From: Nissolia schottii
Taxonomy: Eukaryota; Streptophyta; Magnoliopsida; Fabales; Fabaceae
Assembly (NCBI GenBank): GCA_003254905.1
Contig: QANU01048370.1
Span: 16,542-80,541, forward strand
Direction of reading: 5' to 3'
Length of the DNA stretch: 64,000 nt
The notes beneath the pieces are model-generated. The model saw only the letters and a program-made list of their open reading frames with translations. It was not told where the DNA came from and searched no databases. Shown piece by piece: positions 11,744 to 23,202 of this stretch (position 1 is the first letter of the stretch; the number at the start of each line of letters is the position of its first letter). The position numbers and the translations under genes are program-made.

Positions 11744-11936
11744 NNNNNNNNNNNNNNNNNNNNNNNNNNNNNNNNNNNNNNNNNNNNNNNNNNNNNNNNN
11801 NNNNNNNNNNNNNNNNNNNNNNNNNNNNNNNNNNNNNNNNNNNNNNNNNNNNNNNNNNNNNNNNNNNNNNNNNNNNNNNNNNNNNNNNNNNNNNNNNNNN
11901 NNNNNNNNNNNNNNNNNNNNNNNNNNNNNNNNNNNN
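11744..11936. other. Assembly gap (193 N)
   Basis: Run of N inside the solo LTR. Flanking sequences are unique to that LTR, with no visible duplication at the edges. Confidence 0.99.
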
Positions 11937-12330
11937 AAGTCCCAAATCAAGAATCAAAACACTAAACAAAACTAGCATTAGGCATGAAATCATTCAAGCA
12001 AATCATAAGAAAAAGGATAGATTCATATATAATAGTTACATGGATACAAGCAAACTACAATAGTAATCAAAATCCCAACAAAAAGAGGGTTAGGAACCCA
12101 TCTTACAAGAGAATCTTGGAGGCAAGTTTTGGGCACTTACCATGACACGTGCTCACGCCGTTATGGCCATGGCTTCGCCAAGCTTCCTAGATCTCCGGCT
12201 CCTTCACAAGCCTCGTCTTTGTTCCTAACCTAACCTAAGCTAAACTAAGCTTTAGAAGTACAAAATAAATGAAGAAGAATGGTGTTTTGAGGGGGGGAAA
12301 GAGATGCTTCGAAATGGCCTCGGCCTCCTC

Positions 12331-12338
12331 TATTTATA
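12331..12338 (-). promoter_or_regulatory. TATA box of the solo LTR at 11,403-12,867
   Basis: TATAAATA on the minus strand, about 530 bases inside the LTR start and directly downstream of the GCTGAGCG cluster. Confidence 0.5.
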
Positions 12339-12349
12339 GGCAAAATTTG

Positions 12350-12660
12350 GGGTCCATCGCTCAGCGATTTTGGTGCTCTTGCTGAGCGATAAGATCTGAA
12401 TCGCTGGGCGGCGGCGCTTAATCGCTGAGCGATTGTACTTTTACGCGGTTTCATTTAATGCTCGGCAGCTTTTTGCAGGGCGGCGCTGACGTGGCACTCT
12501 GTGATTGGCTGGTTCCAGTTGGCTCCAGCTGGCTCAATGATGGTGCCGGCGCAAGTGGCTTGCCGACGTCCTTTCGCTCAGGGGCCATGGTCTAGTCGCT
12601 GAGCGATTCTTCCTTATTCGCTGAGCGAGGCATTACTTACCGCTGAGCGGTTCTTCGTCC
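12350..12660 (-). repeat. Cluster of GCTGAGCG / CGCTCAGC motifs in the LTR U3 region
   Basis: At least six copies of the 8-9 base motif (CGCTCAGCGAT, GCTGAGCGAT, CGCTGAGCGATT, CGCTGAGCGAGG, CCGCTGAGCGG and variants) occur in about 300 bases, immediately upstream (minus strand) of the TATA box. The related fragment at 502-878 keeps four. The spacing suits a promoter-proximal binding-site array; function is inference. Confidence 0.6.
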
Positions 12661-14437
12661 AGAATCTTCTCTTTTAAGCTCTTTTCCAATTATGCCCTTC
12701 TCTTCCCTTCTTCATGGGATTATTCTTCAATTAATCTACTTGCATCCATTCTTCAAAATATATCTAAAACCTAAAAAATATGGGGAATTAATTAGATAAT
12801 TCGTTGAAAATATAACAGATAACTGCCATTTTGATATGTCAATTTTGTGTAATTTGGGCACTTATCAGCCCTCATCAACGAAACCATGTGGTTGGTGCAC
12901 GGGCATTGTACCATGCGGTGGCGACGGATAATATTCTTGCCACACATCAGGTACCTGTTGGTGGTCGTAGATTTGTCTAAGAAATCTATGACCATGAACG
13001 GGATACCACTACCAGTACTGCATGGTTGGTCTGTAATTAACAAGTCTATCACTGACCAATCCCACGATTAGCCTACATTGGGATCTAAGGATGATGCCTT
13101 TGTACCCAGTTAGCAGCCAGCAACGCCTGTCGATTTCCCCTCAGATCAACATTGTGTGAGCGGCCCAGGATATTGCAACTAGGCCCAGAAATCACCGTCT
13201 GAACCAACCCAAATTGTCGGAACACATGGTCAGCTGCATGCCACTCAACAATCTCAAAGCATATTAATGAGCATACTACTGACCATGTACCCTGTTTATT
13301 CTTCACTTCAGCAGGTATGATTGCGGCAATCTGGGGATGACGATATGGCTGCCATATAAACTGCACACAAAAATAATCTATCATATTCAAATAATTTTAG
13401 GGAAAAAACAAAATGCAAAAGTGGATATTAGGTTTAGGGGATTAATCTATACCTGGTCTGGGGCCATATTGTCTATTGCTCTTCTACATTTCTTTACTAT
13501 AAAGTTGTGTACGCTACTCATGGTCAGCCCACCTGCGACAATCAAAATTCGTCAAGTTAACAACAATGAAATAAGTGGTTCTAATAAACTAAAGCTACAT
13601 ATTGAAAGTGTCAAATAAATAAACAACTACCTTGCCGCAAAGGGAAACTGGACGACGTTCGGGTCTTGTGGGTTTGGTGCAAGTTGAGGAAATCGGTAAA
13701 ATGCCTATACTTGCAGCAGCACCATGCAACCACTTAGGTTTGTGCGCGAAGCGCGACACAATGCTCTCTAAAGCATGGCTAGGATGGCTGAACCCCATCT
13801 ATACCTTCCTAGGCCACCCAAACCTCTCAAGATGACCACGTACTTGGAGTGGATCCAATTCCCATGCTTGTCACAGAACAAAAAATTATCGAAAAAACAT
13901 AGAATATACCCGCGCGCATGCCAAGTCAATATTTGTTACATGTCATACTGGTCAATGTCGTCGCAGATATCAGCGCAAAAATTGTTATTCAGCCAGACCG
14001 AATTAATGAACGATCTGTCTATATCTTCGAGACCCGGTATTACCCCAAGAAGTTCTTGGAATAAGTCTATAAGAGCTGGTCCCAGGAACACAATTTCTGG
14101 GACGGTAACGGCCTCACCCTCTGACCCAACCACGAGGATAAAGTTCACATCCTCCAACGTTATAGCACATTCCCCATGTGGTAAATGAAAAGTGTGGGTC
14201 TCCGGCCTCCCCCTCTCGACAAGAGCGAAAATTAGTCCTTGGTTCACTCCAATGTGGGGTAACAAGGACACTTGTAGTAAACCGGCATTTTGTAGATACG
14301 GATGTATGAGGACGTTAGGTGGCTCAATAACCCCGTACCTAGTCCGCAACCTCCGCGCAACCTGTAACGATAACGATCCACATCAAATTTTATATACCAC
14401 ATGGTTAGACATAGGATTTAAGGTTAATTATTATGGT

Positions 14438-14866
14438 ATTAGGGTTTAGGGATTAGGGTTTTGTTAGGTTAGGTTAGGTTAATGGCCATTGTTAGGGTTA
14501 GAGTTTAGGGCTAGCTTAGGTGTATGTATTAGGGCTAGATTATGTTATGGTTTAGGGTTTAGGTTTATGGGTTTAGGTTTAAAGGTTATGGGTTAAGGTG
14601 TAGGGTTAAGGGTTAGGTTAGGTTTATGGTAAGGGTCACTAGTAGGGTTAGGGTTTAGGGTTAGGGTTTGTTAAGTTTATGTGGTTAGGATTTAGGGTTA
14701 ATGGTTAGAGGTTAGGGTTTATGGTTTATGGTTTAAGGTTAGGGTTTAGGGTTTATGGTTAGGGATTAGGGGTTATGATTTAGGGTTATGAGTTATGGGT
14801 CAAGGGTTAAGGGTTAGGGTTAGGATTAGGGTTAAGGTTATGGGTTAGGGTTAGGGTTAGGGGTTA
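14438..14866. repeat. Degenerate interstitial telomere-like repeats
   Basis: About 430 bases dominated by TTAGGG, TTTAGGG, TTATGGG and GGTTA variants, including several runs of two or three perfect TTAGGGTTTAGGG units. The consensus is the plant telomere repeat TTTAGGG, but the array is strongly degenerate. It sits just upstream of the PMD pseudogene start. Confidence 0.85.
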
Positions 14867-14875
14867 TTGGTAAAA

Positions 14876-14993
14876 GAAATTTAAAATAATAATTGTAACA
14901 ATAACCGTATTATAATAATAATATTAAAAGTAAATTTATAATAAATTCACTTCATAATTATAACAATAATCGTGTAATAATAATAATATTAAA

Positions 14994-15034
<41 letters not shown>

Positions 15035-15690
15035 CAACCGTATAATAGTACAAATAATATTAAAAATAAATTTAAAATAATAATGACAATACCGTATAAT
15101 AATAATAACATTAAAAAAGATTTAAAATAAATTTTAAATTATAATAACAATAATAACCGTATGATAATAATACTAAAATTAATAACCATAAAATAATAAT
15201 AATAATAATAATATTAAAAATAAATTTAAATAATAATCATACAATTAAAAATAAATTTAAAATTAATTTAAAATAATAATAATAACCGTATGATAAAAAT
15301 ATTATTAAAAGCAATTACCGTGTATAATAATAATATTATTAAAAATAAATTTAAAATAAATTTAAAATCATAATAGTGACATTACCGTATAATAATAATA
15401 ATAAATTAAAAATAAATTTAAAATAACTTTAAAGTAACGATAGTAAATAACCATTATACAAGGTTAAGATTTGATTAAAAATAAATTTAAAGTCATGACC
15501 CTAAATAACCGTATATCAAGATTAAAATTTGATTAAAAATAAATTTAAAATATATGTAAAATAATCATACTAATAATAACAGCGTAACAATAATAATAAT
15601 ATTAAAAGTAAATTTAAAATAGGTTCAAAATAATAATAAACCATGTAATAATAATAATATTAAAAATAAATTTAACACTCTTCCATTAGT
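14876..15690. repeat. AAT-rich low-complexity tract
   Basis: Nearly pure A/T, made of AAT triplets and repeated phrases 'attaaaaataaatttaaaata' and 'ataaccgta'. The recurring 'accgtataataa' (about ten times, roughly 60-110 bases apart) shows a longer higher-order tandem unit under the triplet repeat. Confidence 0.85.
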
Positions 15691-16735
15691 TTCTTCAATA
15701 TAAATAATATTATTATAATATATACATATAATACTAACTATGCATGGTATGCAAGGAACTAAATAGATATACTCTACACACTGATACACATCAATTATTT
15801 ATATATTTACTATTACTTAATATATTTTAGTGACCACAACATATTTTTTTTTACTAAAATAACTATGATGATAAGGGATATTTAAAATTAGAATGAATAT
15901 TTAACGAATTATCCCCCAGCATATTAAATAACTACTAATACTATGATAATGGCAATAACAAGAGTAAAATAAAGAAAATAAGAATGATTTTAATAATAAC
16001 AATAATAAGATAAAAATGTAAACCTGGTTATTCTGCAGGATTTTTTTCGAGATGTGTAATAATAGATTCATAGTATCATCTTGTCCTCTCATCATTGTGA
16101 CAATATTTTTCCACCATTAGATCTTGTTTGAAAGGAAAAAAAATATTAATTTAACATTAACAAAATTACTTCAAACTACAATCAAAACAAAAAAAATAAA
16201 AAATAAAAACAAACTATATTATATATCTTATATTCACATATGAATATCTCAAAACTTTAATATTTTTTTAAAAAGTGATGGTCCTTAAAAAAAATTAGAA
16301 TCATATCATTATAATTAATTTTTCAAGTTACATATTTAAACTTTAGGAAGGTTTAAAAATTCATGAATTTTTAAAAAACTTGAAAGCATGTATTATACAA
16401 TATTTAAACTTATTATTAAAAATATATTTTCTAAATATGCAATTGAACTAACATGCAACTAAAAAACTAAAATACAAACTACCAAAAAAAATATAATATG
16501 TAAAACTAAAGAGGAAGAAGAAATACCAATCAAGAAAATGTGATGGGAGAGAAGAGGAAGGAAGAGGAATGGAGTGAATTGAGGAAAGAAGAAGGATGAG
16601 GATGGTTTCTGGATTTGTGAGGTTGCATGGGAAGAAGAGGAAAATTTTATAGCTGAAGGAGTGAAGGAAAATGAAATTTTCGGTGGAGTCCGTGTGCATG
16701 GGGAAGGAGCACTGCTCCACTGTCACGGTGCATCC
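15691..16735. other. AT-rich segment without supported genes
   Basis: Very AT-rich with short frames only. Purine-rich at 16,510-16,700. No domain is recognisable on either strand. Confidence 0.5.
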
Positions 16736-16913
16736 CTGAAATCGCCACTGGCCGTGCCGATTTCAAGCGGTCTGCACCCCCTACGCAGATGCTGCTTTTC
16801 TGTCCCATCTTGCCGCGTGTCACGCCCCTGCCTCCGTCCTGTCTCTGTCACGTCCTGCCATGTCTCCCAGGTCATGTCACTCTGAAATCGCCCACCTGCA
16901 TGGCGATTTCAGA
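16736..16913. repeat. Two hairpins sharing the arm CTGAAATCGCC
   Basis: Hairpin 1 (16,736-16,767) pairs CTGAAATCGCC with a CCGATTTCAAG arm. Hairpin 2 (16,881-16,913) pairs TCTGAAATCGCC with GGCGATTTCAGA. A third copy of the arm, GGTGAAATCGCCAC, follows at about 16,954. A similar GATGAAATCGC occurs at about 9,923, at the left edge of the Mutator-like remains, so these may be terminal or subterminal inverted repeats of that element. That link is inference. Confidence 0.5.
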
Positions 16914-16985
16914 AAGCTTTTTCTTTTTTTTTTTTCTTCTCCAAAAATGGTGAAATCGCCACAGTGTCCTATACTCTAGTAATTT

Positions 16986-18289
16986 GCTCCCACGGACCAT
17001 AAAGTTGTAATATGCCACTAGAATACCCACCCACATGTCAATACTCCCCTAAAACTATGGGATGAAAGAGAATAAAATTTAGGGGCTTTATAGTAGTAAA
17101 TGCACTTTGTCCATTTCGTGCAATAATTGTGTGGACCATAAATCTTTATGCTAGATGAAGAGGCAATTGAATATCTAAAGAAGAAGGCGTCATAATTCAG
17201 TTTATTATCATGCAAAACTCTCAAAGATGACCTTAGAAAAGTCCTATACCACTATTGTGCTTGCGTTTATTTTTTAAGACTGGACAAAAATAGAGACAAA
17301 AAAACAAAAAATCTTGTTTGGTCGTTGAGACAAGTATAAAAATTTGTGTTTCGACAGAATATTAGTGTATTTTCTATACCTCTATTTTGTTAAAACACAA
17401 AGACTCACAAAGACACAATTTTTCAAATTAGGATAATGTGTTTTATTTTTATTAAATTAATACAATAAAGATATTTCAAGTTATTTAAAGTGTATTTTAT
17501 GTCTTCTCTCTATTAAACTAAATAAGATATAATTGCAAATAAACGTTTCTATCTCAACCACCAATGCTGCCTTATATATAAGTAAGTCCTCCTATGCCAC
17601 CAACTTTGACAATTTGAAGGAATCCACCGTATCTTATGTGGCCCCGTTTGTGGCAACAATTATTTGACTTGATGTGAGCGCTCTGGCCCCTTTATTCATA
17701 AAAACCCACGCACTCTTGCGGCACTTCTGCACCCATATGTAACGTAGACATTGTAGGGAAAATGACATAATTGAAATGACTAGGAAGAGAGTGTCGTGAA
17801 ACAGTACCAAAACAAATGTCGCTTATGTCACGTGGATTAAAGGCTGGTTCAGTCCCACCTTCTTAATTTATTTTCCTTTGTCGAGTAGTTGATATGTCAT
17901 TTTTAACCGATTTTCACCAATATTATTTAAAGTTTAATTGTTATAGGCTATGTACCGATAATGTAAAATATTTTTTACACTGACATTCAATTAAATCATG
18001 ACACATAAATAAAAATAATTGACTTTTACATTTATTACTTGAAAAGTTATACATATGGAGCCCCGTTTTTGCCTAGGGTCTAAAGGGCTTGTTTCTTAGC
18101 TTCATCTGGTCTATATTGATAAATTCCTCTTTGCATGTTTTCGCCACGCCTAGACGTGCATCTCATCATCTTGAAGATTTACTAGATTTAGATGGGTTCC
18201 CCGCTTTTGTTTGCCTTGTTTATTGCATTGAATTTTTTGAAGTTTTCTTCTCATTTACATAGTAGGTGTTACGGACTAGCTTTGTGAGA
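16986..18289. other. Intergenic segment, no supported gene
   Basis: Contains MITE-like text around 17,280-17,585 ('cttgtttggtcgttgagacaag') and around 17,950-18,010 ('taaaatattttttacactgac'), a phrase I associate with dispersed legume repeats. Borders cannot be defined from one copy. No coding region. Confidence 0.4.
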
Positions 18290-19343
18290 AGGCAGAACAA
18301 CCTCATGGGCCTCCACGGAGTATAGGCCCATGATAACCCGGCGGAATCAAGTACCCATCTTCAAAGAGATCCAACCAAATGAAGACTCCATTCTAGGGAA
18401 CTAGAATGCAGGTAATGATGGAGAAAAAGTGTGACAACCCGCGGACCTAGCCAACCTGGTGCACGAACAAGCGGCCAAGATACATCAACTAGAGGCAACC
18501 GTCCTCTAGTTTCAACGAGTAGAGGATCAACGAAGGAAAGCGCGGAAATCTACAATAGTGGTGACAAGGTGCGTGAAAGGGCTGAACGAAAGCGGAATGA
18601 AGTACTTAAACGCTATTCTGTTACCAGCTCGCTCCTCGAACCCATGACACCGAGGCAAGACATCTAGAGCTCACTGAGACCTATTCACCATTCCTGAGAC
18701 CTCCAGGGGGATTAAGGAGGACGGCGGTTCCCCTATCCTCGACTCTCCGATAGCCGCCGCGGAGGACTCAGAGGATGAGGATCTGATGGAGCTAGACTCA
18801 GAGGAAGAAGAAGAAGAAGAAGTTGAAGAAAAAGAGGAGGATGAAGACCCAACTGACGACCCAGGTGACGATCAAGATGAGCCGTGACGGAGCAGCAACT
18901 TATTCTGCATAGTCTTCTGTGACACTTTTGTACGGACTCGATGGATAGGATTCCATCAGTCCCTAGTTTCTTATTTTGTAATTAATAACGGAACAATGGT
19001 ATGTCTACAGTAAGCTAATGTATAGCATATGTAAATTAATGTGGATGTACATGATGGACTGTACGTGTTGAAATGTCTTGCTACTTACTTGTATTGGTTT
19101 GATGGTTATTAGCTACTCTTGATGATCGTTATACCATAAGGCTCTATCGTTTGTACTACATGATTCTTTCCACGCGTGGCTCATAATTCTTACGATAAGT
19201 AAAATAAGTTACGAAAATTTCAAATCGGTCCATATTTTGGGTAAAGAATTATTTTTCAAAAGTAATTAAGGACTACACGTATTCCCAGCAAGTAGATAAT
19301 AACCTAGTAAGCATTGCTTATGATTGCTAGCTAGAGTGTTACA
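18290..19343 (+). mobile_element. Tail of another long LTR / retroelement (TGTAAC family)
   Basis: Ends GCTAGCTAGAGTGTTACA at 19,343. The preceding family landmarks are acgcgtggctcat, cggtccatattttg and tagtaagcattgcttatgat. The left border is not visible. The segment includes a degenerate coding-like stretch at 18,440-18,640 (an EQAAKIHQLEATVL coiled-coil-like string, stop-interrupted) and an acidic terminal frame at 18,678-18,887. The five bases after the end are caggt; no matching partner was found upstream. Confidence 0.6.
18678..18887 (+). pseudogene. Acidic C-terminal reading frame in the LTR tail
   Basis: A 69-codon frame, open from the preceding in-frame stop, very rich in E and D (a run of seven E, then KEEDEDPTDDPGDDQDEP and TGA at 18,885-18,887). 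The stop lies about 456 bases before the LTR end, close to the 430 and 410 bases in the two other copies. The ending resembles the DDADDPPAEP of the copy at 2-73. Function unknown; probably part of an accessory ORF of this LTR family. Confidence 0.4.
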
Positions 19344-21233
19344 CAGGTAACGTTTAATAACACATGCTAGCTAATTTATGTTCTGTTTGGATTTTGCAGA
19401 AAGATGCATGATAATACATTTTGTATTTTAATATTAATGAAAAGAAAAAATGGTAGAGAATATCTAAGGGCTTAAGATTTTCTCTTTCCCTGCCTTTTCC
19501 AAGACTAAAATGTTAAAAATTTCCATACGCAGCTAAAGAAATAATACATTTGAAGCACAAGATCAACTAAAATATAATCTTCTTTGCTATCAACTAAAGC
19601 AGAAACGACATAAGTTGAAAGGCATTGTTGACCTGAGCCTCGATAGTCAATACAACATGATGCTCATATTGCAAAAACTCAATCTGAAGCTCCTGAACAA
19701 AAACAATGGCAGAAACATACAACAATTAGAACGTTCATAAAAAAATGCTATTGACTCAAGAGGCGTCTCAAATTAAATCTGAAAGGAAATGCTTGAGTCA
19801 TTCAATGATCAGGAAGAATGATTAGCAAAACAAGAAGAATAATTATTTCCAAGCAAGGCTATCATTGTAATAAGCGGAATATTGGAGATATGCTACAAGA
19901 AAACCTCTACATATTTCCTCCACAGTTTCTGTCTTCCACTTAGTGCATGTGCATTCCTATAAACATCAAAGAACCTTTCATATTTAGAGGATTCACTTCC
20001 ATATTTAGCAATATGATGTTTCAACAAGTTAATAACTCAAAACATCTTTCAGTTACAGGATTAAAAAACTCTTGGCTAAGCAGAGAATTAGAGATAAATA
20101 AAAAAGAAAATCTCCACAGAATACATATTACCTGCACAGTTTCTTCTTCCACCAAAGCATTTGAAACTAATCACAAACTATGCTCATCCCCCATTTGCAA
20201 CACCATGTGTATATAAGCAAAGAAAGAATATACCAAGTGGGATAAAGCCAAAAAGTGCAAGAGTAAAGTTTTTCTCATAGTTCAGGAAACTATATTAAGA
20301 TAATCAGAGAACACAAATAGCAATGCATGATTGTAATGTGATTCAGAAATGCTCCTATTGAAAAACTATAATAAACTAATTAGTAAAATAATTTAAAAGC
20401 TGTTCTAAGCAATTATGACTTTGGTTTCTGTCCTGTCCTGCTTTGCTTTATTCATATTAGGATTTTATAACGTAGGGAATAAGTGGATTACCTCAATCAA
20501 GATAAAAATGTTGTATAACATCATAAATTTTAATCTCTCTTAAAAGATGTTCAAATAGCTCTCTGCTTGAGCTACTATCTTAGTCAAATTGGGTTGCACT
20601 TTACAAACAAACACTAGAGAATCCAGTGTTCATATAACTTACTGGCAAACTATTGAGAAGAGCCAGAGCTATAGAGACCTGGAAAATTTGCACACAATTC
20701 CAAAATCCCTAAAAAAAAAATTTTTTTTAAATATAACAAAAAAACCCTCCCCTCAGATCTCAAAGGTGTGGAAACATTTCCAAAACCCTCCCACCATTTC
20801 CAAAATCCTAACTGAGAAACAGAAATAAGCAACATTTGACTTCCCCACCACCAGCCACAGCACCATTTCTTTCCACACACTCGAAGAGCTAGATGCGAAG
20901 CTAAACCCAAAGCCTAAGCCCTTTTTGTTGATCAAAGAATTCAAGATTGTTGATTATAAGCTAAACCCAACAATTCAGGATTGTTGATCAAAGAAAGAAG
21001 AACCCTAAATCTAAACAAATAGAATCAGCTTCCAAACAAGTGAAATTTCAATTGCATCCACCAAATCAAAAAAAGGAAAAACGTAAAACCTAAATTAGAA
21101 ATAACTTGCAAAGAGAGGAGCTTTTTTCTTATAAATGTCTTTGCAAGAGAATAGTTTCAGATCTAAAGATAAATCTAGTATGCTATGGTAAATGCAACTT
21201 TCCTTTTATTTATTGGAATAGTGAATTTTAAAA
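19344..21233. other. Segment with possible host-gene debris
   Basis: Mostly noncoding. Minus-strand sequence from 21,150 down to 19,590 has gene-like features: a stretch near 20,700-21,100 that resembles a 5' UTR, two similar splice-like blocks near 19,920 and 20,130, and one clean terminal exon (19,594-19,692). No protein family is recognised. Confidence 0.35.
19594..19692 (-). CDS. Putative terminal exon of an unrecognised gene
   Basis: On the minus strand a good acceptor (tttttgttcag) is followed by exactly 99 in-frame bases encoding 32 residues (ELQIEFLQYEHHVVL, then TIEAQVNNAFQLMSFLL) and TAG. The peptide is amphipathic and helix-like. I do not recognise the family, and the upstream exons cannot be assembled with confidence. 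Could be chance. Confidence 0.25.
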   Translation of the reverse strand, partial: ELQIEFLQYEHHVVLTIEAQVNNAFQLMSFLL

Positions 21234-21612
21234 TGGTGGTTTCTCACGTGTTCTATGAGATAAATATCTTATGTTATTATTATTTATTTTTAAATTTTAA
21301 ACAAATTTTTGAATTAAATAAATCAAATTTTGTTACCATTCCATGTTCTATATGATTTTAACAAACTTTTCATTAGTTAAATCATTGAAAGAACTAACTT
21401 GTAAGATGTTTAGATATTTGTGGATCATTTAAGCTTATGATACGCATCTCTACAAATATTATATTAATGTATCACATTAGTGTATAAGACATATCAATAT
21501 ATCATATTAGATCATTAAATGATGATAAAATTTAACTAATTTAATTATTAAAGTTATCAAAAAAAAATTAGTAATAAAAAATATTTACTCCAAGTTACTC
21601 GTAAAAAATACC
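21234..21612. mobile_element. MITE family M1, copy 1
   Basis: AT-rich element of about 380 bp starting TGGTGGTTTCTCACGTG. Its interior shares 'ttgttaccattccatgtt.tatatgat', 'catttaagcttatga' and 'tatcatattagatcat' with copies at 29,968 and 30,698. The right terminal repeat is degraded. Confidence 0.65.
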
Positions 21613-21676
21613 TTTTAAAATTAGGGTGCCTCTGTTTCTGTCAAGAAAATGAAGCATGAAAAGATAAAATTGAGAA

Positions 21677-23202
21677 GGGTTAAATATGTTTTTAGTCCCT
21701 GTAAAATTTAAAAAAAAATTGTTTGGTCTCTACAAATTTTTTTGTTAGGAATTAGTCCCTAAAAAAATTTTGGTTGGTTTTAATCTTTGCTATTAGTAGG
21801 AGGCATTATCTGCTGACATGTCCGTTAAATGTATCATGTGGCACATAATGTGACAAAAACGTGGCAAACTCATCCACCCAAAATCCGACCCACCCATGAT
21901 GTATGACGTCTTGCACGAGATGCATTATGTCTCAGGTGGGATGCATTTTGTCTTGCGCGAGATTCGTTTTGTCTCAAACGAGATGCATTAAATAGTGCAT
22001 TGATTCCTCTTTGGATCTTTCATCTCGCGTGAGATGCATCTCTGAGACATAATCTTGATAGGTCATTACTTTGCGTTGATACGTTACAAGTGTATGTGTG
22101 TGTGGCATTGATGAAAGCTTATAGTGAGTTCATATACACTAGATTCTAACATCCTATATCATAATAGATAACTAACTCTAAAGCTGTATAACTAACTTAA
22201 CAATGTAATCGTTATCTATTTTTGTCTTGGCCTTATGGCCTTCAGGATAATAGCTAGATAGATTACATGTTTTGATTATTAGTTGAGTTATATTGCATTG
22301 CTTAATTGATCTTATATTCAATTCAAGGAAAAAAGTTAAGTGATAGAGAGTACACTGAACAGTTTTTATAAGAATCAAATTTGAGATAGATAGGCATAAT
22401 TTTTTTATGGGTAGATAAACACAACTTTTATTAATGTAAAACTCATCATTAATATTAACCCATTATCATGTTTTTCTTTTTTCACCTTAAATTTTTCAAT
22501 ATGACACTATAATGTTAGTGTGGATCACTAGAGAATGGGAATCAACTACACATCATATTTTCTTCTAACGGACAAGCAAGCCAAAAGATTCAACAATTTG
22601 CCAAGTTCTTCATGCTTGATCAAATTAATCAAAATGGATAAACAAATTTGCGAGAAAATAGAATGCTAATAGTACCAAATGTGATGCTAGGACACATCCT
22701 GCTTTCCAACACCAAATAGGATTAGCTAATAAAATTGATCTTCACTACCTTTGATCACTTTGAGCCACCAAGGAAACTTTCTGGATAAATTAAAGGTTTT
22801 CAGCTTCAATACAATCGTTTGAACTATAATGGACCATCCATTAATTTAATAATAACTATATACTACTGGTTAAAGTTATAATGTGCACACACACACAAAT
22901 ATATCAGATATTCTCCTTTGTACAGTTGATACACCTATCAAGATCCACGAGATGAATTATGTATCGCGCGAGACATCATACATCATGGGTGGGTCGAGTT
23001 TTGGGTGGATGGGTTTGCCACGTGTTTGTCACTTGACGTGCTATGTGACACATTTAACGTACACGTCAGCAGATAGTCTCCTATTAACGGCAGGGACAAA
23101 AACTAATCAAAAAAATTTCAGAGACAACTTTCTAACAAAATTTTTTATAAGGACCAAACACAAAATTTTTAATTTTACAGGAACTAAACACATATTTAAT
23201 CC
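21677..23202. mobile_element. Mutator-type nonautonomous element with about 280-bp terminal inverted repeats
   Basis: Starts GGGTTAAATATGTTTTTAG and ends with the inverted counterpart CACATATTTAATCC. Inversion extends about 280 bases on each side (21,677-21,960 against about 22,925-23,202), including 'cacccaaaatccgacccaccc' against 'gggtgggtcgagttttgggtg'. Flanking 9-base sequences aattgagaa (21,668-21,676) and aactgaaaa (23,203-23,211) match at seven of nine, fitting the 9-bp duplication of Mutator-like elements. The interior has no transposase. This end sequence is typical of abundant legume MULE derivatives. Confidence 0.8.

Larger units (their letters stand above)
11403..12867 (-). mobile_element. 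Solo LTR of the TGATAAGTGCCC family inside the PMD pseudogene
   Basis: On the minus strand it runs TGATAAGTGCCC ... GGCTTTCATCA, so the ends are TGAT/ATCA inverted repeats. Perfect 5-bp duplications gccct flank it (11,398-11,402 and 12,868-12,872). No gag/pol lies between, hence a solo LTR of about 1.46 kb including 193 N. It holds a TATA box (TATAAATA, minus strand, 12,331-12,338), a GCTGAGCG cluster upstream of it, and the phrase CTCCCTGTGGGATCGACC, which I associate with Athila/Diaspora-like legume LTRs. Removing it restores continuity of the PMD region. Confidence 0.9.
11003..14361 (-). pseudogene. Plant Mobile Domain (PMD / MAIL1-like) gene, decayed and split by a solo LTR
   Basis: Three consecutive blocks match the aminotransferase-like plant mobile domain (PF10536; database name 'serine/threonine-protein phosphatase 7 long form homolog'). 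The N block at 13,939-14,361 contains ETHTFHLPHGECAITLED. The middle block at about 13,630-13,935 contains WHARGYIL and, in a shifted frame, FYRFPQLAPNPQ. The C block at 12,873-13,390 contains ICFEIVEWHAADHVFRQFG. A low-complexity tail follows at 11,003-11,397 (FDPFNPNPSSTQPPQHP). It is broken by in-frame stops at 13,936-13,938, 13,799-13,801 and 13,705-13,707 (TAG where the family usually has tryptophan), by frameshifts, and by an inserted solo LTR. PMD proteins occur as host silencing factors and inside MULE and other transposons. The transposase end alongside suggests the transposon form. Confidence 0.8.

Noticed and set aside
12355..12660. CRISPR-like spaced repeats (GCTGAGCG cluster)
   Set aside because: Repeats are 8-9 bases, irregularly spaced and in both orientations, inside a plant LTR.
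14438..14866. True chromosome end
   Set aside because: The repeats are degenerate and flanked on both sides by transposon and gene sequence, so this is interstitial.
5403..19343. One giant LTR running from copy C start to the terminus at 19,343, with a Mutator-like insertion inside
   Set aside because: The would-be target duplications differ (ccccc before 5,403, caggt after 19,343), and the middle family landmarks are missing to the right of the insertion.
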